A stretch of DNA of 62,914 nucleotides from Rhizobiales bacterium TMED168. Lineage in GTDB: Bacteria > Pseudomonadota > Alphaproteobacteria > MED-G09. Below are positions 27,878-38,303 of this stretch, piece by piece. Location: the NCBI GenBank assembly GCA_002170885.2, contig NHHR02000013.1, positions 79,986-142,899 on the forward strand, written 5' to 3'. A program made the position numbers and the translations under genes. Each line of letters opens with the position of its first letter. The first letter of the stretch is position 1. The notes beneath the pieces are model-generated. The model saw nothing but the letters and a program-made list of their open reading frames with translations. It made no database searches and was not told where the DNA came from.

Positions 27878-29800
27878 ATGGGTAAAGTTATAGGTATTGA
27901 TTTAGGAACAACAAATAGTTGTGTGTCTATAATGGAAGGTTCGCAACCAAAAGTTTTAGAAAATGCAGAGGGGGCTAGAACTACCCCATCAATGGTATCT
28001 TTTGATGAAGAAAAGAAAAGATTAATTGGTCAGCCAGCAAAAAGACAGGCTGTTACAAACCCAACAAATACCCTTTTTGCTGTTAAAAGATTAATCGGAA
28101 GATCGTTTGACGACCCCGCCACAAAAGAAGACCAAGGAATGGTCCCATATAATATTGTTAAAGGTGAAAGTGGAGATGCATATGTAGAGGCTGAAGGTGA
28201 AAAATACTCACCTGCGCAAATTTCAGCTTTTATTCTCCAAAAAATGAAAGAAACTGCTGAAGATTATCTGGGAGAAAAAGTCGAACAAGCAGTTATTACT
28301 GTTCCAGCATACTTTAATGATGCTCAGAGGCAAGCTACAAAGGATGCAGGCAAAATTGCAGGCCTAGAAGTTTTAAGGATAATAAATGAACCAACAGCTG
28401 CAGCCCTTTCCTATGGTTTAGAAAAAAAAGAAGGTAAGCTAATTGCTGTGTATGACTTAGGTGGAGGTACATTTGATATTTCTATTCTAGAAATTGGAGA
28501 TGGTGTTTTTGAAGTTAAATCTACTAACGGAGATACTTTTTTAGGTGGTGAGGATTTTGATACCATCCTAGTTAACCATTTAGCAGATGAATTTAAAAAA
28601 GAAAATAATGTTGACCTTAGAGAAGATAAACTAGCTCTTCAAAGGTTGAAAGAAGCTGCGGAAAAAGCTAAGATTGAGCTATCATCTGCATCTCAAACTG
28701 AAGTCAATCTTCCTTTTATTACTGCTGATCAAACTGGTCCAAAACATTTAACGCAAAAACTTACCAGGGCTTCTCTCGAAAGTCTTGTTGAGAAGCTTAT
28801 TGAAAGAACTATTATACCTTGTAAGGCAGCCCTTAAAGACGCAGGAGTAGATGCAACAAAAATTGACGAAGTTGTTTTAGTTGGTGGACAAACAAGAATG
28901 CCAAAAATTAGGGAAGCTGTAAAAGATTTCTTTAAAAAAGAGCCCAATATGTCTGTTAATCCTGATGAAGTTGTTGCTATGGGCGCTGCTATTCAAGCGG
29001 GTGTTCTTCAAGGTGATGTTAAGGATGTTCTACTTTTAGATGTTACTCCTTTATCTTTAGGAATTGAAACATTAGGTGGAGTTTTTACAAGGCTAATCGA
29101 AAAAAATACAACAATTCCAACAAAAAAATCTCAAGTATTCTCAACTGCGGAAGATAATCAGTCTGCAGTAACTATAAGAGTTTTCCAGGGTGAGAGAGAG
29201 ATGGCTAATGATAATAAACTTCTGGGACAATTTAATTTAGAAGGTATTAGTCCAGCCCCAAGAGGAATACCGCAGATAGATGTTGCTTTTGATATCGATG
29301 CAAATGGAATTGTTTCTGTATCTGCCACTGATAAAGCTACTGGAAAAGAACAAAAAATAACAATTGAGGCATCTGGTGGTCTTAGTGATGATGAGATTGA
29401 AAATATGATTAAAGAAGCTGAAGCAAACGCAGATGCTGACAAAAAGGTAAGGGAACTTGTTGATGCGAAAAATCAGGCAGAGGCAATAATTCATTCTGCT
29501 GAAAAAGGTATTGTTGATGCTGGTGATAAAATAACTGATGAGGAAAAAGCACCAGTAGAAGCTGCGATAAAAGATCTTAAGGAAGTTATCGAGAGTGATG
29601 AGTTAAATGTAATCCAAGAAAAAACCGCCTCTCTTTCACAGGCAGCAATGAAAATTGGTGAAAAACTTTATCAGCAAGAGCAGGAAAGCTCAGAGGATCC
29701 TGACCAAGGGGTAGAAGGAGCGGAAGATGCAGATATTGTTGATGCAGACTTTGAAGAAGTAAAGGAAGAAGAAACTGTTAAAGAAGAAGAGAAAAATTAA
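27878..29800 (+). CDS. dnaK: Chaperone DnaK (Hsp70)
   Basis: ATP-driven chaperone. It has 640 residues: nucleotide-binding domain (1 to about 385) with [52 protein letters not shown] and [17 protein letters not shown], then substrate-binding domain and an acidic lid. The C-terminus ends in an acidic tail (VKEEEKN) rather than the common EEVKDD. AGGGAG lies seven bases before the ATG. The 86-bp gap after grpE is AT-rich, with no clear terminator. Confidence 0.98.
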   Translation: MGKVIGIDLGTTNSCVSIMEGSQPKVLENAEGARTTPSMVSFDEEKKRLIGQPAKRQAVTNPTNTLFAVKRLIGRSFDDPATKEDQGMVPYNIVKGESGDAYVEAEGEKYSPAQISAFILQKMKETAEDYLGEKVEQAVITVPAYFNDAQRQATKDAGKIAGLEVLRIINEPTAAALSYGLEKKEGKLIAVYDLGGGTFDISILEIGDGVFEVKSTNGDTFLGGEDFDTILVNHLADEFKKENNVDLREDKLALQRLKEAAEKAKIELSSASQTEVNLPFITADQTGPKHLTQKLTRASLESLVEKLIERTIIPCKAALKDAGVDATKIDEVVLVGGQTRMPKIREAVKDFFKKEPNMSVNPDEVVAMGAAIQAGVLQGDVKDVLLLDVTPLSLGIETLGGVFTRLIEKNTTIPTKKSQVFSTAEDNQSAVTIRVFQGEREMANDNKLLGQFNLEGISPAPRGIPQIDVAFDIDANGIVSVSATDKATGKEQKITIEASGGLSDDEIENMIKEAEANADADKKVRELVDAKNQAEAIIHSAEKGIVDAGDKITDEEKAPVEAAIKDLKEVIESDELNVIQEKTASLSQAAMKIGEKLYQQEQESSEDPDQGVEGAEDADIVDADFEEVKEEETVKEEEKN

Positions 29801-29830
29801 CACCTAAAATTAACAACCGGACTGCTTCAT

Positions 29831-30958
29831 ATGGCAAAAAGAGATTACTACGATGTATTAGGTGTTCAAAAAAATGCCTCTGATGCCGAAATTAAAAAGG
29901 CATTTAGAAATTTAGCCAAAGAAAATCATCCAGATAGTAATCAAGGTGATGAAGGCGCTGAATCTCGTTTTAAAGAAATAAATGAAGCTTATGAAAGCCT
30001 GAAAGATCCTCAAACGAGAGCGGCTTATGACCAATTTGGTCATGCAGGTACTCAGGCTGGTGGCATGGGTGGAGGCTTTGGTGGTGGAGGTTTTAGTGGA
30101 AATTTTTCAGATATTTTTGAAGATTTGTTTGGCGATTTTGCTGGTAGAGCTAGCCAGAACTCAAATCAAAAAAGACAGTCGCGTGGCTCAGATCTTAGAG
30201 CTGAAATAAAAATAGATTTAAAAGACGCATACTTTGGAGCAACGAGAGAATTAGTTATAAATTCATTGGCGATCTGCGATGACTGTGACGGCACAGGAGC
30301 AGCTTCGGGCAGCGGTAGGTCGACCTGTCAACATTGTGGCGGCTCAGGAAGCGTAAGATCAACCCAGGGATTTTTCACAGTTGAGAGAACTTGCAGTGTT
30401 TGTAACGGTAAAGGATACATAATAGAAAATCCTTGCGGAAGTTGTTCCGGAAGCGGGAGAGTAAGAAAAAAAAGAAAGTTATCAGTAAATATACCACGAG
30501 GTGTTGATGATGGAACAAGAATCAGACTTGGTGGTGAAGGTGAGGCAGGAGAAAATGGAGGTCCCTCAGGAGATCTCTATGTTTTTATATCTATTAATGA
30601 TAATGAATTTTTTAAAAGAAGTGATGCTGACCTTCTAAGCGAAGTGCCAATAGATTTTGTTACTGCTGCTCTTGGCGGACAAATAGAAGTCCCCACTCCT
30701 GACGGAAAAAAGATAAGAATTTCAATACCAGAAGGATGCCAAAATAATAGACAGTTTCGTCTTAAAGGAAAAGGTATGCCTGTACTTCAAACAAATAGAT
30801 TGGGTGACCTTTATGTTGAAATAAGAGTTGAAGTACCTACAAAACTTAATGACAAGCAAAAAAATATTTTAAAAGAATTTTCTGAAATTAATAAAAAAAA
30901 TACTAGTCCAGAAGCAAATGGTTACCTAGACAATTTAAAAAGGTTTTTTACTGGTTAA
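29831..30958 (+). CDS. dnaJ: Chaperone DnaJ (Hsp40)
   Basis: Stimulates DnaK ATPase and delivers substrates. It has 375 residues: J domain with HPD at 33-35, a Gly/Phe-rich linker around 70-105, four CxxCxGxG zinc repeats (CDDCDGTG, CQHCGGSG, CSVCNGKG, CGSCSGSG) and the C-terminal beta domains. It is 30 bp after dnaK. Its TAA shares the sequence TTAA with the TAA of the opposing nth gene, so the two reading frames overlap by 4 bp. Confidence 0.97.
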   Translation: MAKRDYYDVLGVQKNASDAEIKKAFRNLAKENHPDSNQGDEGAESRFKEINEAYESLKDPQTRAAYDQFGHAGTQAGGMGGGFGGGGFSGNFSDIFEDLFGDFAGRASQNSNQKRQSRGSDLRAEIKIDLKDAYFGATRELVINSLAICDDCDGTGAASGSGRSTCQHCGGSGSVRSTQGFFTVERTCSVCNGKGYIIENPCGSCSGSGRVRKKRKLSVNIPRGVDDGTRIRLGGEGEAGENGGPSGDLYVFISINDNEFFKRSDADLLSEVPIDFVTAALGGQIEVPTPDGKKIRISIPEGCQNNRQFRLKGKGMPVLQTNRLGDLYVEIRVEVPTKLNDKQKNILKEFSEINKKNTSPEANGYLDNLKRFFTG

Positions 30959-31608
30959 GGTTTTTTGTGAAAAAATTTTCTTTTTCTTTTTGGATTACAA
31001 GACCTACATATCTCGCATTCTAAACCCCAACATGATCTCGCTGTACAAAATTCTCTCCCCCAAAAAATTATTTGAAGATGCAGTTTATTCCAAGACTTTA
31101 TATTAAAAACTTTTTTCAAATCAATTTCAGTTTGTCTAACATTTTTACCATTTGTTAATCCCCACCTTTGGGCTAACCTGTGTATATGTGTGTCTACTGG
31201 AAAAGATGGAATATCAAATGCTTGGCTCACCACTACAGATGCCGTCTTATGACCAACACCAGGCAATTTTTCTAAAAGTAAAATATCATTGGGAACAATT
31301 GAATTAAATTCATTTACCAGAATTGATGACAAGTTTAAAATTGCTCTTGATTTTTTAGGCCCCAAACCACACGGCTTTATAATAGAATAAACTTCTTCGT
31401 AGGATAGCTTAATCATTTGTTTTGGAGTTTTAGCCTTTTTAAACAAATATGGAGTTACTTTATTAACTCTTTCATCAGTACATTGAGCTGATAAAAGAAC
31501 AGCCACTAAAAGAGTATAGGGACTGTTATGATTTAAGGGTACGGGTACTTTTTTATAAACCCGATTTAAAACTGAAGAAATTATTTTAGCTTTTTCTTTT
31601 CTATTCAT
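30955..31608 (-). CDS. nth: Endonuclease III (DNA glycosylase/AP lyase)
   Basis: Removes oxidised pyrimidines. It has 217 residues with the helix-hairpin-helix LPGVGHKTASVV carrying catalytic Lys121 and the aspartate Asp139 in VDTHIHR. The C-terminal cysteines are 188, 193, 198, 201 and 204, a spacing unlike the C-x6-C-x2-C-x5-C of E. coli Nth, so the [4Fe-4S] loop is of a variant type. It is the last gene of the timA-his-coaA-dapB-gpmA-nth series. Confidence 0.93.
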   Translation of the reverse strand: MNRKEKAKIISSVLNRVYKKVPVPLNHNSPYTLLVAVLLSAQCTDERVNKVTPYLFKKAKTPKQMIKLSYEEVYSIIKPCGLGPKKSRAILNLSSILVNEFNSIVPNDILLLEKLPGVGHKTASVVVSQAFDIPSFPVDTHIHRLAQRWGLTNGKNVRQTEIDLKKVFNIKSWNKLHLQIIFWGREFCTARSCWGLECEICRSCNPKRKRKFFHKKP

Positions 31609-31626
31609 AAATTTATTAATTATTTA

Positions 31627-32223
31627 TTATTGAGTAAATGTACCATTATAGAACTCATAGGATATAGGTTGTCCTGTTGCAATTTCCTTTTTTAATATTT
31701 CTTCTGGAGTTAATTGCTCTATATGCATAACAAGAGCCCTTAATGAATTACCATGGGCGCTAACCAAAATACTATTATTTTCTAAAAGTAGTGGTAATAT
31801 TTTATCAAGATAATAGGGAATTACTCTTTCAGCCGTATTTTTTAGACTTTCACCACCGGGGGGTGGAATATCAAAAGATCTCCTCCAGATATGGATCTGG
31901 TCTTTTCCCCATTTTTCTCTCGCATCATCTTTATTAAGACCCGTTAATTCTCCATAATCTCTCTCGTTTAAAGCTTGATCTCTAATTATATTAATTCCAC
32001 CCAGCTCAAGTTCATTCAAGATTATATCTGCAGTATTTATAGCTCTATCAAGAGTGGAGGTAAAAAGGTAAGAAAAATTTTTTCCTTCCTTTTTCAAAAA
32101 GATACCCGTTTTATATGCTTCGTTAATACCTTGTTTTGTAAGACCTGGATTTTCCCAACCTGTAAATAGATTTTTTTCATTCCATTCACTTTGTCCATGC
32201 CGAACGAGAGTTAGATTAGCCAT
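31627..32223 (-). CDS. gpmA: 2,3-bisphosphoglycerate-dependent phosphoglycerate mutase
   Basis: Interconverts 3- and 2-phosphoglycerate in glycolysis and gluconeogenesis. From the ATG at 32223 it has 198 residues and begins [15 protein letters not shown], with the phospho-accepting His9; an upstream TTG at 32226 would add one residue. ERDYGELTG and [11 protein letters not shown] supply the other active-site residues. It is shorter than E. coli GpmA (about 250) but like other alphaproteobacterial forms. It lies between dapB and nth. Confidence 0.93.
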   Translation of the reverse strand: MANLTLVRHGQSEWNEKNLFTGWENPGLTKQGINEAYKTGIFLKKEGKNFSYLFTSTLDRAINTADIILNELELGGINIIRDQALNERDYGELTGLNKDDAREKWGKDQIHIWRRSFDIPPPGGESLKNTAERVIPYYLDKILPLLLENNSILVSAHGNSLRALVMHIEQLTPEEILKKEIATGQPISYEFYNGTFTQ

Positions 32224-32232
32224 CAAGCATTC

Positions 32233-33048
32233 CTATTTATCTAAACCAAGAACATCTAATGTTGAAAAAAGGCCAGGACCTTTATCAATCCCCCACTCTG
32301 CAGACCTAAGAGCGCCTATTACAAAAATATCCCTATCCTCAGCGTAATGTGAAATAACAATCCTTTCGCCAGCTCCAGCAAAAACTACAGAATGATCACC
32401 AACTACTGTCCCACCTCTCAAGGACACTATTCCAATATCACCTTTTTTTCTTAGTAAATCTGAACCGTTTCTTGAAATATCTAAAGATGAATCGAGATCA
32501 ATGCCTCTTCCATCAGCCACAGCATTTGCCAAATCTCTTGCTGTACCAGAAGGGGAGTCGACTTTGTCCCTGTGGTGCGTGTCAGATATTTCTATATCCC
32601 AATCATTATCTAAGGACTTTGCAAGTTTTTTTACAGTTCCAAGCATAGCATTAATACCTAGACTCATATTACCTGACTTTATTATGGTGGCATGTCTAGA
32701 AGCTGCGACTATCTGCTTTTCCTGATCATCATTAAAACCTGTTGTACCTATGACATGTACTTTTCTAGCTTGCGCAACTAGCTCAGAAATTTCAATAGTT
32801 GAATAAGGAGAGCTAAAGTCAATGACAACGTCAGACTTTATAACGCACTCTAAAGAATTATCTGTTATAAGGATACCTGTCTTATCTCCACCAACAATAG
32901 ATGAGACGTCCTTTCCAAGATGATTTGATCCCTTTGCCTCAATAGCACCTACAAGGTTAAAATGGTCAAAAGCCATGGCTTTCAATAATATTTGTTTGCC
33001 CATTTTACCTGCGGCACCAACAACTGATATATTTATAATTTTTTTCAT
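32233..33048 (-). CDS. dapB: 4-hydroxy-tetrahydrodipicolinate reductase
   Basis: Second committed step of lysine/diaminopimelate synthesis. It has 271 residues with the NAD(P) loop VVGAAGKMGKQIL, then VIGTTGFND, IKSGNMSLGINAM and the signature DTHHRDKVDSPSGTA. It is full length. It lies 18 bp after coaA and 9 bp before gpmA in one minus-strand series; no leader or riboswitch is visible. Confidence 0.96.
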   Translation of the reverse strand: MKKIINISVVGAAGKMGKQILLKAMAFDHFNLVGAIEAKGSNHLGKDVSSIVGGDKTGILITDNSLECVIKSDVVIDFSSPYSTIEISELVAQARKVHVIGTTGFNDDQEKQIVAASRHATIIKSGNMSLGINAMLGTVKKLAKSLDNDWDIEISDTHHRDKVDSPSGTARDLANAVADGRGIDLDSSLDISRNGSDLLRKKGDIGIVSLRGGTVVGDHSVVFAGAGERIVISHYAEDRDIFVIGALRSAEWGIDKGPGLFSTLDVLGLDK

Positions 33049-33066
33049 TTGCTCACATTATCACAA

Positions 33067-34014
33067 TTAAATATTTCTTAACCATATTTCATTCACTTTA
33101 TGATTAATATCTTTTTTTAAAATGAGGTCTGCCCTATATTTTGTTGGAAGAATATTCTCATTAAGATTTTTCAAATTAATTTTTTCCCAAATTGAATTTG
33201 CAACTTTTTTTGCTTCATCGTCATCTATTGATGAAAATCGATTAAAAAAGGCTCCCTTTTCTTTAAAAGCAGATGACCTTAGTGATAAAAATCTCTCAAC
33301 ATACCAATGCCTTAGTGACTTCTCATCGGCATCTATATAAATAGAAAAGTCAAAAAAATCAGAAATTATCGGGGGTGTTTTTTTTTCTTTTTTCTGGGGT
33401 GATTGTAAAACGTTAATACCTTCGAGAATAACAATATCTGGACTTTTTACAACTAAACTTTCTGAGGGCACTACATCATACAATAAGTGAGAATATACTG
33501 GTGCTAAAATTTCTTTTTTTCCTTCTTTTATTTGTGAAAGGAAATCAAAAAGTGCTTTAGTATCATAACTTTCTGGAAAACCTTTTTTATCCATTAAATT
33601 ATGCTCTTCCAAAAATTGGTTTGAATAAAGAAAACCATCAGTTGTAACAAGCTCAGTATTAAATTCACTAAAATGTTGCTCAAGTAGGGACTTGAATATT
33701 CTAGAAAAAGTCGATTTACCTGCAGCAACCGACCCAGCAACGCCAATTATAAAAGGAACACGCTTATTAGAAAAATCAAAAAATTTACCGATCTTAGTAT
33801 TTAATGAATTACAGTTATTTATATAAAAACTTAAAAGATGTATTAATGGTAAATATGTTTTATCTACCTCTTCAAGGGAAATTGTTTCTCCAAACCCTCT
33901 AAGTCTTTCTAAATCTTCTTGTTTCAGTTCAGAAGAGCTTCCTTTTGTTAATAAAGACCAGTCTCTAAAATTGAACTTCTTATACAACTTTAAATTTTCG
34001 TCGGGTTTAGACAT
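33067..34014 (-). CDS. coaA: Pantothenate kinase, type I
   Basis: First step of coenzyme A synthesis. It has 315 residues, close to the family length; the P-loop is at about 91-102 (GVAGSVAAGKST). SPDIVILEGINVLQ and FSIYIDADEKSLRHWYVERF are type I signatures. It sits between hisE and dapB, a his-coaA linkage found in alphaproteobacteria. The last CoA gene, coaE, is encoded 5 kb away in the same direction. Confidence 0.94.
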   Translation of the reverse strand: MSKPDENLKLYKKFNFRDWSLLTKGSSSELKQEDLERLRGFGETISLEEVDKTYLPLIHLLSFYINNCNSLNTKIGKFFDFSNKRVPFIIGVAGSVAAGKSTFSRIFKSLLEQHFSEFNTELVTTDGFLYSNQFLEEHNLMDKKGFPESYDTKALFDFLSQIKEGKKEILAPVYSHLLYDVVPSESLVVKSPDIVILEGINVLQSPQKKEKKTPPIISDFFDFSIYIDADEKSLRHWYVERFLSLRSSAFKEKGAFFNRFSSIDDDEAKKVANSIWEKINLKNLNENILPTKYRADLILKKDINHKVNEIWLRNI

Positions 34015-34018
34015 GAAT

Positions 34019-34312
34019 TTATGAGGACATTCTATTTTTTAGCTCTTCGTAAACTTGCTCTGGATTAATATCTAATTTCTTAAGAAGCAAAAGCCAATGA
34101 TAAATTAAATCTGCGCTTTCATTAACTGTATCTTCCTTTGTTTGGCTTAAAGCAGCGACAAGTGTTTCTATTGCTTCTTCCCCCATCTTTCTTGCGACAT
34201 AGCTTATATCTTTTTTTAAAATAGTATTTGTATAAGAGTTTTCATCTTTTCCCTTAGATTTTTCCTCTATTATCAGCCATAGTTTATCAAGAGTCTCTGA
34301 ATTATCTGTCAT
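34019..34312 (-). CDS. hisE: Phosphoribosyl-ATP pyrophosphatase
   Basis: Second step of histidine synthesis. It has 97 residues, all-helical MazG-like fold, with RKMGEEAIETLVAAL and NESADLIYHWLLLL holding the acidic metal ligands. Stand-alone HisE (not fused to HisI) is usual in alphaproteobacteria. It lies 4 bp before coaA and 26 bp after hisF. Confidence 0.94.
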   Translation of the reverse strand: MTDNSETLDKLWLIIEEKSKGKDENSYTNTILKKDISYVARKMGEEAIETLVAALSQTKEDTVNESADLIYHWLLLLKKLDINPEQVYEELKNRMSS

Positions 34313-34338
34313 ATTAAATCCTCGCCTTTTTATAATAA

Positions 34339-35097
34339 TTAAAGTCGAACAGAAATACCAGCCTTACTCATCTGTTCTTTAGCAAGTTTAATAGGAATTT
34401 CACCAAAATGAAAAATTGAGGCAGCAAGTACTGCACTAGCGCCACCAATTTTTACACCATTAATCAAATCATTGACATTACCAACCCCGCCGGAAGCTAT
34501 AACTGGTATTGGTATATTGTGAGAAACAGCTTTCAACAAAGAGTTATCATACCCTGATTTAGTCCCATCTTTGTCCATTGATGTTAATAAAATTTCACCT
34601 GCACCTAAAGAGCTTATTTTTTTTGAAAACTCTACAACATTGATGCCAGTGGAATTCCTTCCCCCATGCGTAAAAATCTCCCAATTATTTTCTGATACAT
34701 TTTTAGCGTCTAATGCAACCACTATACACTGACTGCCAAATATTGAACTTGCTTCATAAATTAAGTCAGGATTGTTAACTGCAGCTGTATTAATAGAAAC
34801 CTTATCAGCTCCAGATGATAAGAGACTTTGTATATCTGAAATATTTCTTACTCCGCCACCAACTGTTAATGGCATAAAACATTTTTCAGCAGTTTTTTTT
34901 ACTGTATCAAGTAAAATTGGTCTTTTTTCGTGACTAGCAGTTATGTCTAAGAAACAAAGTTCATCAGCACCATTCCTGTCATATGTCTGAGCAGCCTCAA
35001 CAGGATCACCTGCATCTACAAGATCTAAAAAGTTAATTCCCTTAACTACCCTACCGTCCATCACATCTAGGCATGGTATAATTCTTGTTTTCAACAT
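34339..35097 (-). CDS. hisF: Imidazole glycerol phosphate synthase, cyclase subunit
   Basis: Works with HisH to form imidazole glycerol phosphate and AICAR. It is a (beta/alpha)8 barrel of 252 residues. [18 protein letters not shown] carries the first catalytic Asp near residue 11, and [16 protein letters not shown] carries the second near 130. The start overlaps the hisA stop by one base. It is part of the contiguous hisB-H-A-F-E run. Confidence 0.97.
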   Translation of the reverse strand: MLKTRIIPCLDVMDGRVVKGINFLDLVDAGDPVEAAQTYDRNGADELCFLDITASHEKRPILLDTVKKTAEKCFMPLTVGGGVRNISDIQSLLSSGADKVSINTAAVNNPDLIYEASSIFGSQCIVVALDAKNVSENNWEIFTHGGRNSTGINVVEFSKKISSLGAGEILLTSMDKDGTKSGYDNSLLKAVSHNIPIPVIASGGVGNVNDLINGVKIGGASAVLAASIFHFGEIPIKLAKEQMSKAGISVRL

Positions 35098-35822
35098 TAT
35101 GACCTCACAATATCTAGAGCTTCTTTTAGATCAATTTTTTTGTCATATATAGCCCTTCCACAAATCATTCCTTCAATTCCACAATTTTCATTTTTTTTAA
35201 TTTCAACAACATCTCCAATAGTCGAAACACCTCCAGAAACTATAATTGGTATATCAACAGAGTTAGCCATTTCAAGAGTTGAGGCCATATTAGGGCCATC
35301 CATGACACCATCCTTATCAATATCAGTGAAAATAATCGCACAAGCACCTTTTTTTTGAGCAACAACAGCAAAATCTTTTGCATCAAAATCGGAATCTTTT
35401 GTCCAGCCCTCTATTGATACCATTCCTTTTCTTGCATCGATTCCAATAGCAATTTTATCGGGAAAATCTAAGCACGCCTTTTCTAAAAAAGTTATATCGT
35501 TAACTGCCTTAGTTCCTAGTATAATTCTTTCAATATTAATGCTTATTAAAGATTTTATATCTGTAATAGTTCTAACTCCTCCACCAAATTGTATTTTTAA
35601 ATTAGTTTTTAAAGCTATTTTTTCAATGATATTAAAGTTTTCCAATTTACCATTTTTTGCTCCATCGAGATCTACAATATGTATCCAATCACAGCCCATA
35701 TCTTCGAAAAGCATTGCCTGATCAAGAGGGCTATTATTAAATATGGTCTTTTTTTTAAAATCTCCTTTTTCAAGTCTTACGCAAGATCCATCGTATATAT
35801 CAATTGCTGGTAAAAAAATCAT
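35097..35822 (-). CDS. hisA: ProFAR isomerase (HisA)
   Basis: Isomerises the ProFAR aminoaldose to the ketose. It is a (beta/alpha)8 barrel of 241 residues from the ATG at 35822, which overlaps the hisH stop as ATGA; an upstream in-frame start at 35831 lies inside hisH and is less likely. [15 protein letters not shown] with the catalytic Asp opens the protein and [15 protein letters not shown] lies near residue 130. Confidence 0.95.
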   Translation of the reverse strand: MIFLPAIDIYDGSCVRLEKGDFKKKTIFNNSPLDQAMLFEDMGCDWIHIVDLDGAKNGKLENFNIIEKIALKTNLKIQFGGGVRTITDIKSLISINIERIILGTKAVNDITFLEKACLDFPDKIAIGIDARKGMVSIEGWTKDSDFDAKDFAVVAQKKGACAIIFTDIDKDGVMDGPNMASTLEMANSVDIPIIVSGGVSTIGDVVEIKKNENCGIEGMICGRAIYDKKIDLKEALDIVRS

Positions 35823-36466
35823 GGGGACCACTTAATAAAGTTTTTTAAAAAGGCAACCCCTGCACCTTGACTCTTTTCTGGATGAAATTGTGTACCCAAA
35901 ATATTATCCTTACCAAGAGATGAAGCAAAATTGTTGCCATAGTTAGTGGAAGATATTACTGATTCACTTGACTTAGGAGAAAATCTGAATGAATGAACAA
36001 AATAAAAATCCTTATCTTCTAGTTTTGTAAAAACTGGATGTGATCTTTCAATATTAATTTCATTCCACCCCATGTGAGGGACTTTAAGAATATTATTCCC
36101 TGGATCCAAAGGAATTACATCTCCTTCAATCCAGTTCAAACCTTTATGTTTTCCACCCTCAAAACTCATAGTCGACATTAACTGAAGGCCAATACAAATC
36201 CCCAAAATAGGTTTAGCAAGTTTTAATGCTGCCTCATCAAGAGATTCTTTTAGGCCATCAATTTTTTTAAGCTTTTTGATACAAGATTCAAATGCACCTA
36301 CGCCAGGTAAAATAAGTTTATCTGCTTGTATTATTTTTTCAGGATCTCTTGTTAAGACAACAGAACCATTAATGTTGGTTTCATTTACTGCCAACTCAAG
36401 AGCTTTTGTAGCAGAGTGTATATTTCCACAACCATAATCAACGACTGCAATAGATAATTTTTTCAT
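35819..36466 (-). CDS. hisH: Imidazole glycerol phosphate synthase, glutaminase subunit
   Basis: Class I glutamine amidotransferase that feeds ammonia to HisF. It has 215 residues. The catalytic triad is Cys91 in GICIGLQLM with His195 and Glu197 in TQFHPEKSQ. LPGVGAFESC lies near 53-62. It is 6 bp after hisB and overlaps hisA by 4 bp. Confidence 0.96.
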   Translation of the reverse strand: MKKLSIAVVDYGCGNIHSATKALELAVNETNINGSVVLTRDPEKIIQADKLILPGVGAFESCIKKLKKIDGLKESLDEAALKLAKPILGICIGLQLMSTMSFEGGKHKGLNWIEGDVIPLDPGNNILKVPHMGWNEINIERSHPVFTKLEDKDFYFVHSFRFSPKSSESVISSTNYGNNFASSLGKDNILGTQFHPEKSQGAGVAFLKNFIKWSP

Positions 36467-36472
36467 AAAAGT

Positions 36473-37081
36473 TTAACTTCCAAGTGAACCTTTGCTTGAT
36501 GGCGACCTCCCTAGTTCACGAGGGTCAATAACCATTGCATCGCGAAGTGATCTAGCAAGACCTTTAAAACATGACTCGGCTATATGGTGGTTATTTTCTC
36601 CATAAAGGTTCTCGATGTGAACATTAGCTCCTAAATTTTGAGAAAAGGCTGCAAACCATTCGTGAAAAAGCTCTGTATCCATTTCTCCCAAAACTGCTTT
36701 TGAAAATGAAACTTTCCAAATTAAGCTTGGTCTTTTTGAAATATCAACCGCTACTCTTGTCAATGTTTCGTCCATAGGAATTACAGCACTTCCAAAACGT
36801 TTAATGCCAGAAAAATCACCTAACGCCTCTGCGATAGCTGAGCCTATAACAATACCGGTATCCTCTGTGGTGTGATGTTGATCTACATGAAGATCACCCT
36901 CGGCTTTTAGCTTGAGATCTATTAAAGAGTGGCGTGAAAAACTTTCAAGCATATGATCCAAAAAACCTATACCGGTTTCAACTTCTGAAACACCTGAGCC
37001 ATCAATATTTATTTCAGCAAAAATATTTGTTTCACGAGTTTTTCTCTCGATTTGAGCTTTTCTATTATTTTTAACATTCAT
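36473..37081 (-). CDS. hisB: Imidazoleglycerol-phosphate dehydratase
   Basis: Dehydrates imidazole glycerol phosphate; this is the single-function form without a phosphatase domain. From the ATG at 37081 it has 202 residues, with GAGG about eight bases upstream; a TTG two codons earlier is less likely. Metal-binding histidines are in [10 protein letters not shown] and ENNHHIAES. First his gene in the run; hisG, hisD, hisC and hisI are elsewhere. Confidence 0.95.
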   Translation of the reverse strand: MNVKNNRKAQIERKTRETNIFAEINIDGSGVSEVETGIGFLDHMLESFSRHSLIDLKLKAEGDLHVDQHHTTEDTGIVIGSAIAEALGDFSGIKRFGSAVIPMDETLTRVAVDISKRPSLIWKVSFSKAVLGEMDTELFHEWFAAFSQNLGANVHIENLYGENNHHIAESCFKGLARSLRDAMVIDPRELGRSPSSKGSLGS

Positions 37082-37107
37082 CTTCAAGCCTCAACATAAA
37101 TAAAATA

Positions 37108-37566
37108 CTAGCGCTTTCTTAAATGTAAGATAAAAGCACCTTCTCCTCCTTGTAACCTGTGAGCATTAGAATATCCAACAATTAAAGGGAAAATTTCAAC
37201 TTCCTCAAGCCAGCCAAGAAGTGCATTCTTTAGTATCCCTTTACCCTTGCCGGTTACAATAAGAACATAAGTATACTGATATTTACAACATGTGTCTAAG
37301 AAAGAAAGAAAGGATACCTTAGCTTTTTTTACATTTAGACCGTGCAAGTCAAGGGCGGCATCTGTTTCTATTTTTCTTGTAGCAAGTTTTCTTATTGTTT
37401 TCTTTGCTAAAATTCCTGGCTTTGGAAGTTCTTCTTTTTTTCTATAAATATATTTGTCGCCATCTTTATGAGCTAAGACGTCATTAGGGCTACTATCCTT
37501 GTTCTCAACTTCAAAATTATTCTTAATGAAATCATTCCAAACTATTAGGTCCTCATCTTCTCCCAT
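37108..37566 (-). CDS. Smr-domain protein
   Basis: A 152-residue protein with a C-terminal Smr domain (about 72-150): ALDLHGLNVKKAKVSFLSFL and VTGKGKG, the usual LDLHG and TGKG motifs. Stand-alone Smr proteins in alphaproteobacteria are presumed nucleases, with no defined role. The N-terminal half is charged and not conserved. It lies between a Tim44-like gene and hisB; the mltA gene often found next to Smr in relatives is absent. Confidence 0.85.
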   Translation of the reverse strand: MGEDEDLIVWNDFIKNNFEVENKDSSPNDVLAHKDGDKYIYRKKEELPKPGILAKKTIRKLATRKIETDAALDLHGLNVKKAKVSFLSFLDTCCKYQYTYVLIVTGKGKGILKNALLGWLEEVEIFPLIVGYSNAHRLQGGEGAFILHLRKR

Positions 37567-37568
37567 TT

Positions 37569-38210
37569 TTAATCATCAGCGTTTGTAGATATTAATTCCC
37601 ACCCAGGGTCTTTGCTTCTTATTGATTTCTGAAAAATCCAGGTATCTTTAATTACTTGAGGAGAGTCTTTATTGCCCTCTATTAACTCTTCATCAGAATT
37701 CATTCCATAACTAATCATTTTTGTTTCAAAAACTACCTGGATCTGAACCATGTCTTTCAGCAAGGTTGCATCTTTAATTTCCACTGAATCAAATTCAATT
37801 ACATCATTAAAAAGTTTTTGTTTAAGTTTATTCCTGAGCTCAATGGCTTCTGCGAAACCATCATACACATCTCCACTTATAAAATCTTTAATTGAGCTTA
37901 GATTACCCATGGCATAATTTTGTACAATCATCTCATATGCTTTCTTTGAGCCCTCTATAAAACTTTGCTGGGTAAAACTTTTATCACTAACGCTCAAATA
38001 ATTTAAAATTTCATCTTTCGTGTTTAATGATATAGCATCGCTCTGTTTAGTTTGTTTTGGTTTTTTAAAATTATTAAATTTAAAATTAGATTTGTTATTG
38101 AGAGGGTCTTCATTGCCCGTTCTTTTACCTAATGCCGACCTAAGCCTTATAAAGGCAACAACTGCGAAGACTAAAAGAATAATATTCATTGGATCGAATG
38201 GATTGCCCAT
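37569..38210 (-). CDS. Tim44-like membrane-anchored protein (TimA-like)
   Basis: A 213-residue protein with one N-terminal membrane helix (residues about 8-26), a charged linker and a C-terminal Tim44/NTF2-like domain (about 75-210: YEMIVQNYAMGNLSSIKDFISGDVYDGF). Alphaproteobacterial homologues are related to mitochondrial Tim44; their role is not well known. It is divergent from fxsA, as in related genomes. It ends 2 bp before the smr ATG. Confidence 0.85.
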   Translation of the reverse strand: MGNPFDPMNIILLVFAVVAFIRLRSALGKRTGNEDPLNNKSNFKFNNFKKPKQTKQSDAISLNTKDEILNYLSVSDKSFTQQSFIEGSKKAYEMIVQNYAMGNLSSIKDFISGDVYDGFAEAIELRNKLKQKLFNDVIEFDSVEIKDATLLKDMVQIQVVFETKMISYGMNSDEELIEGNKDSPQVIKDTWIFQKSIRSKDPGWELISTNADD

Positions 38211-38303
38211 TTTAACTGTCCTTTATAAAAGCTATTTATACTATTTTCTCTTATAGGAATATACAGTAAGTTTAAATAGTTATTTAATTTTTTTGGAGAA
38301 AAC

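Noticed and set aside
29158..29494. Open frames antisense to dnaK
   Set aside because: Long antisense frames over dnaK are a well-known artefact of its codon pattern; no start signal is seen.
37028..37041. Possible second parS (TGTTTCACGAGTTT)
   Set aside because: Only the left half matches; it lies inside hisB coding sequence and the right half is unlike the palindrome.
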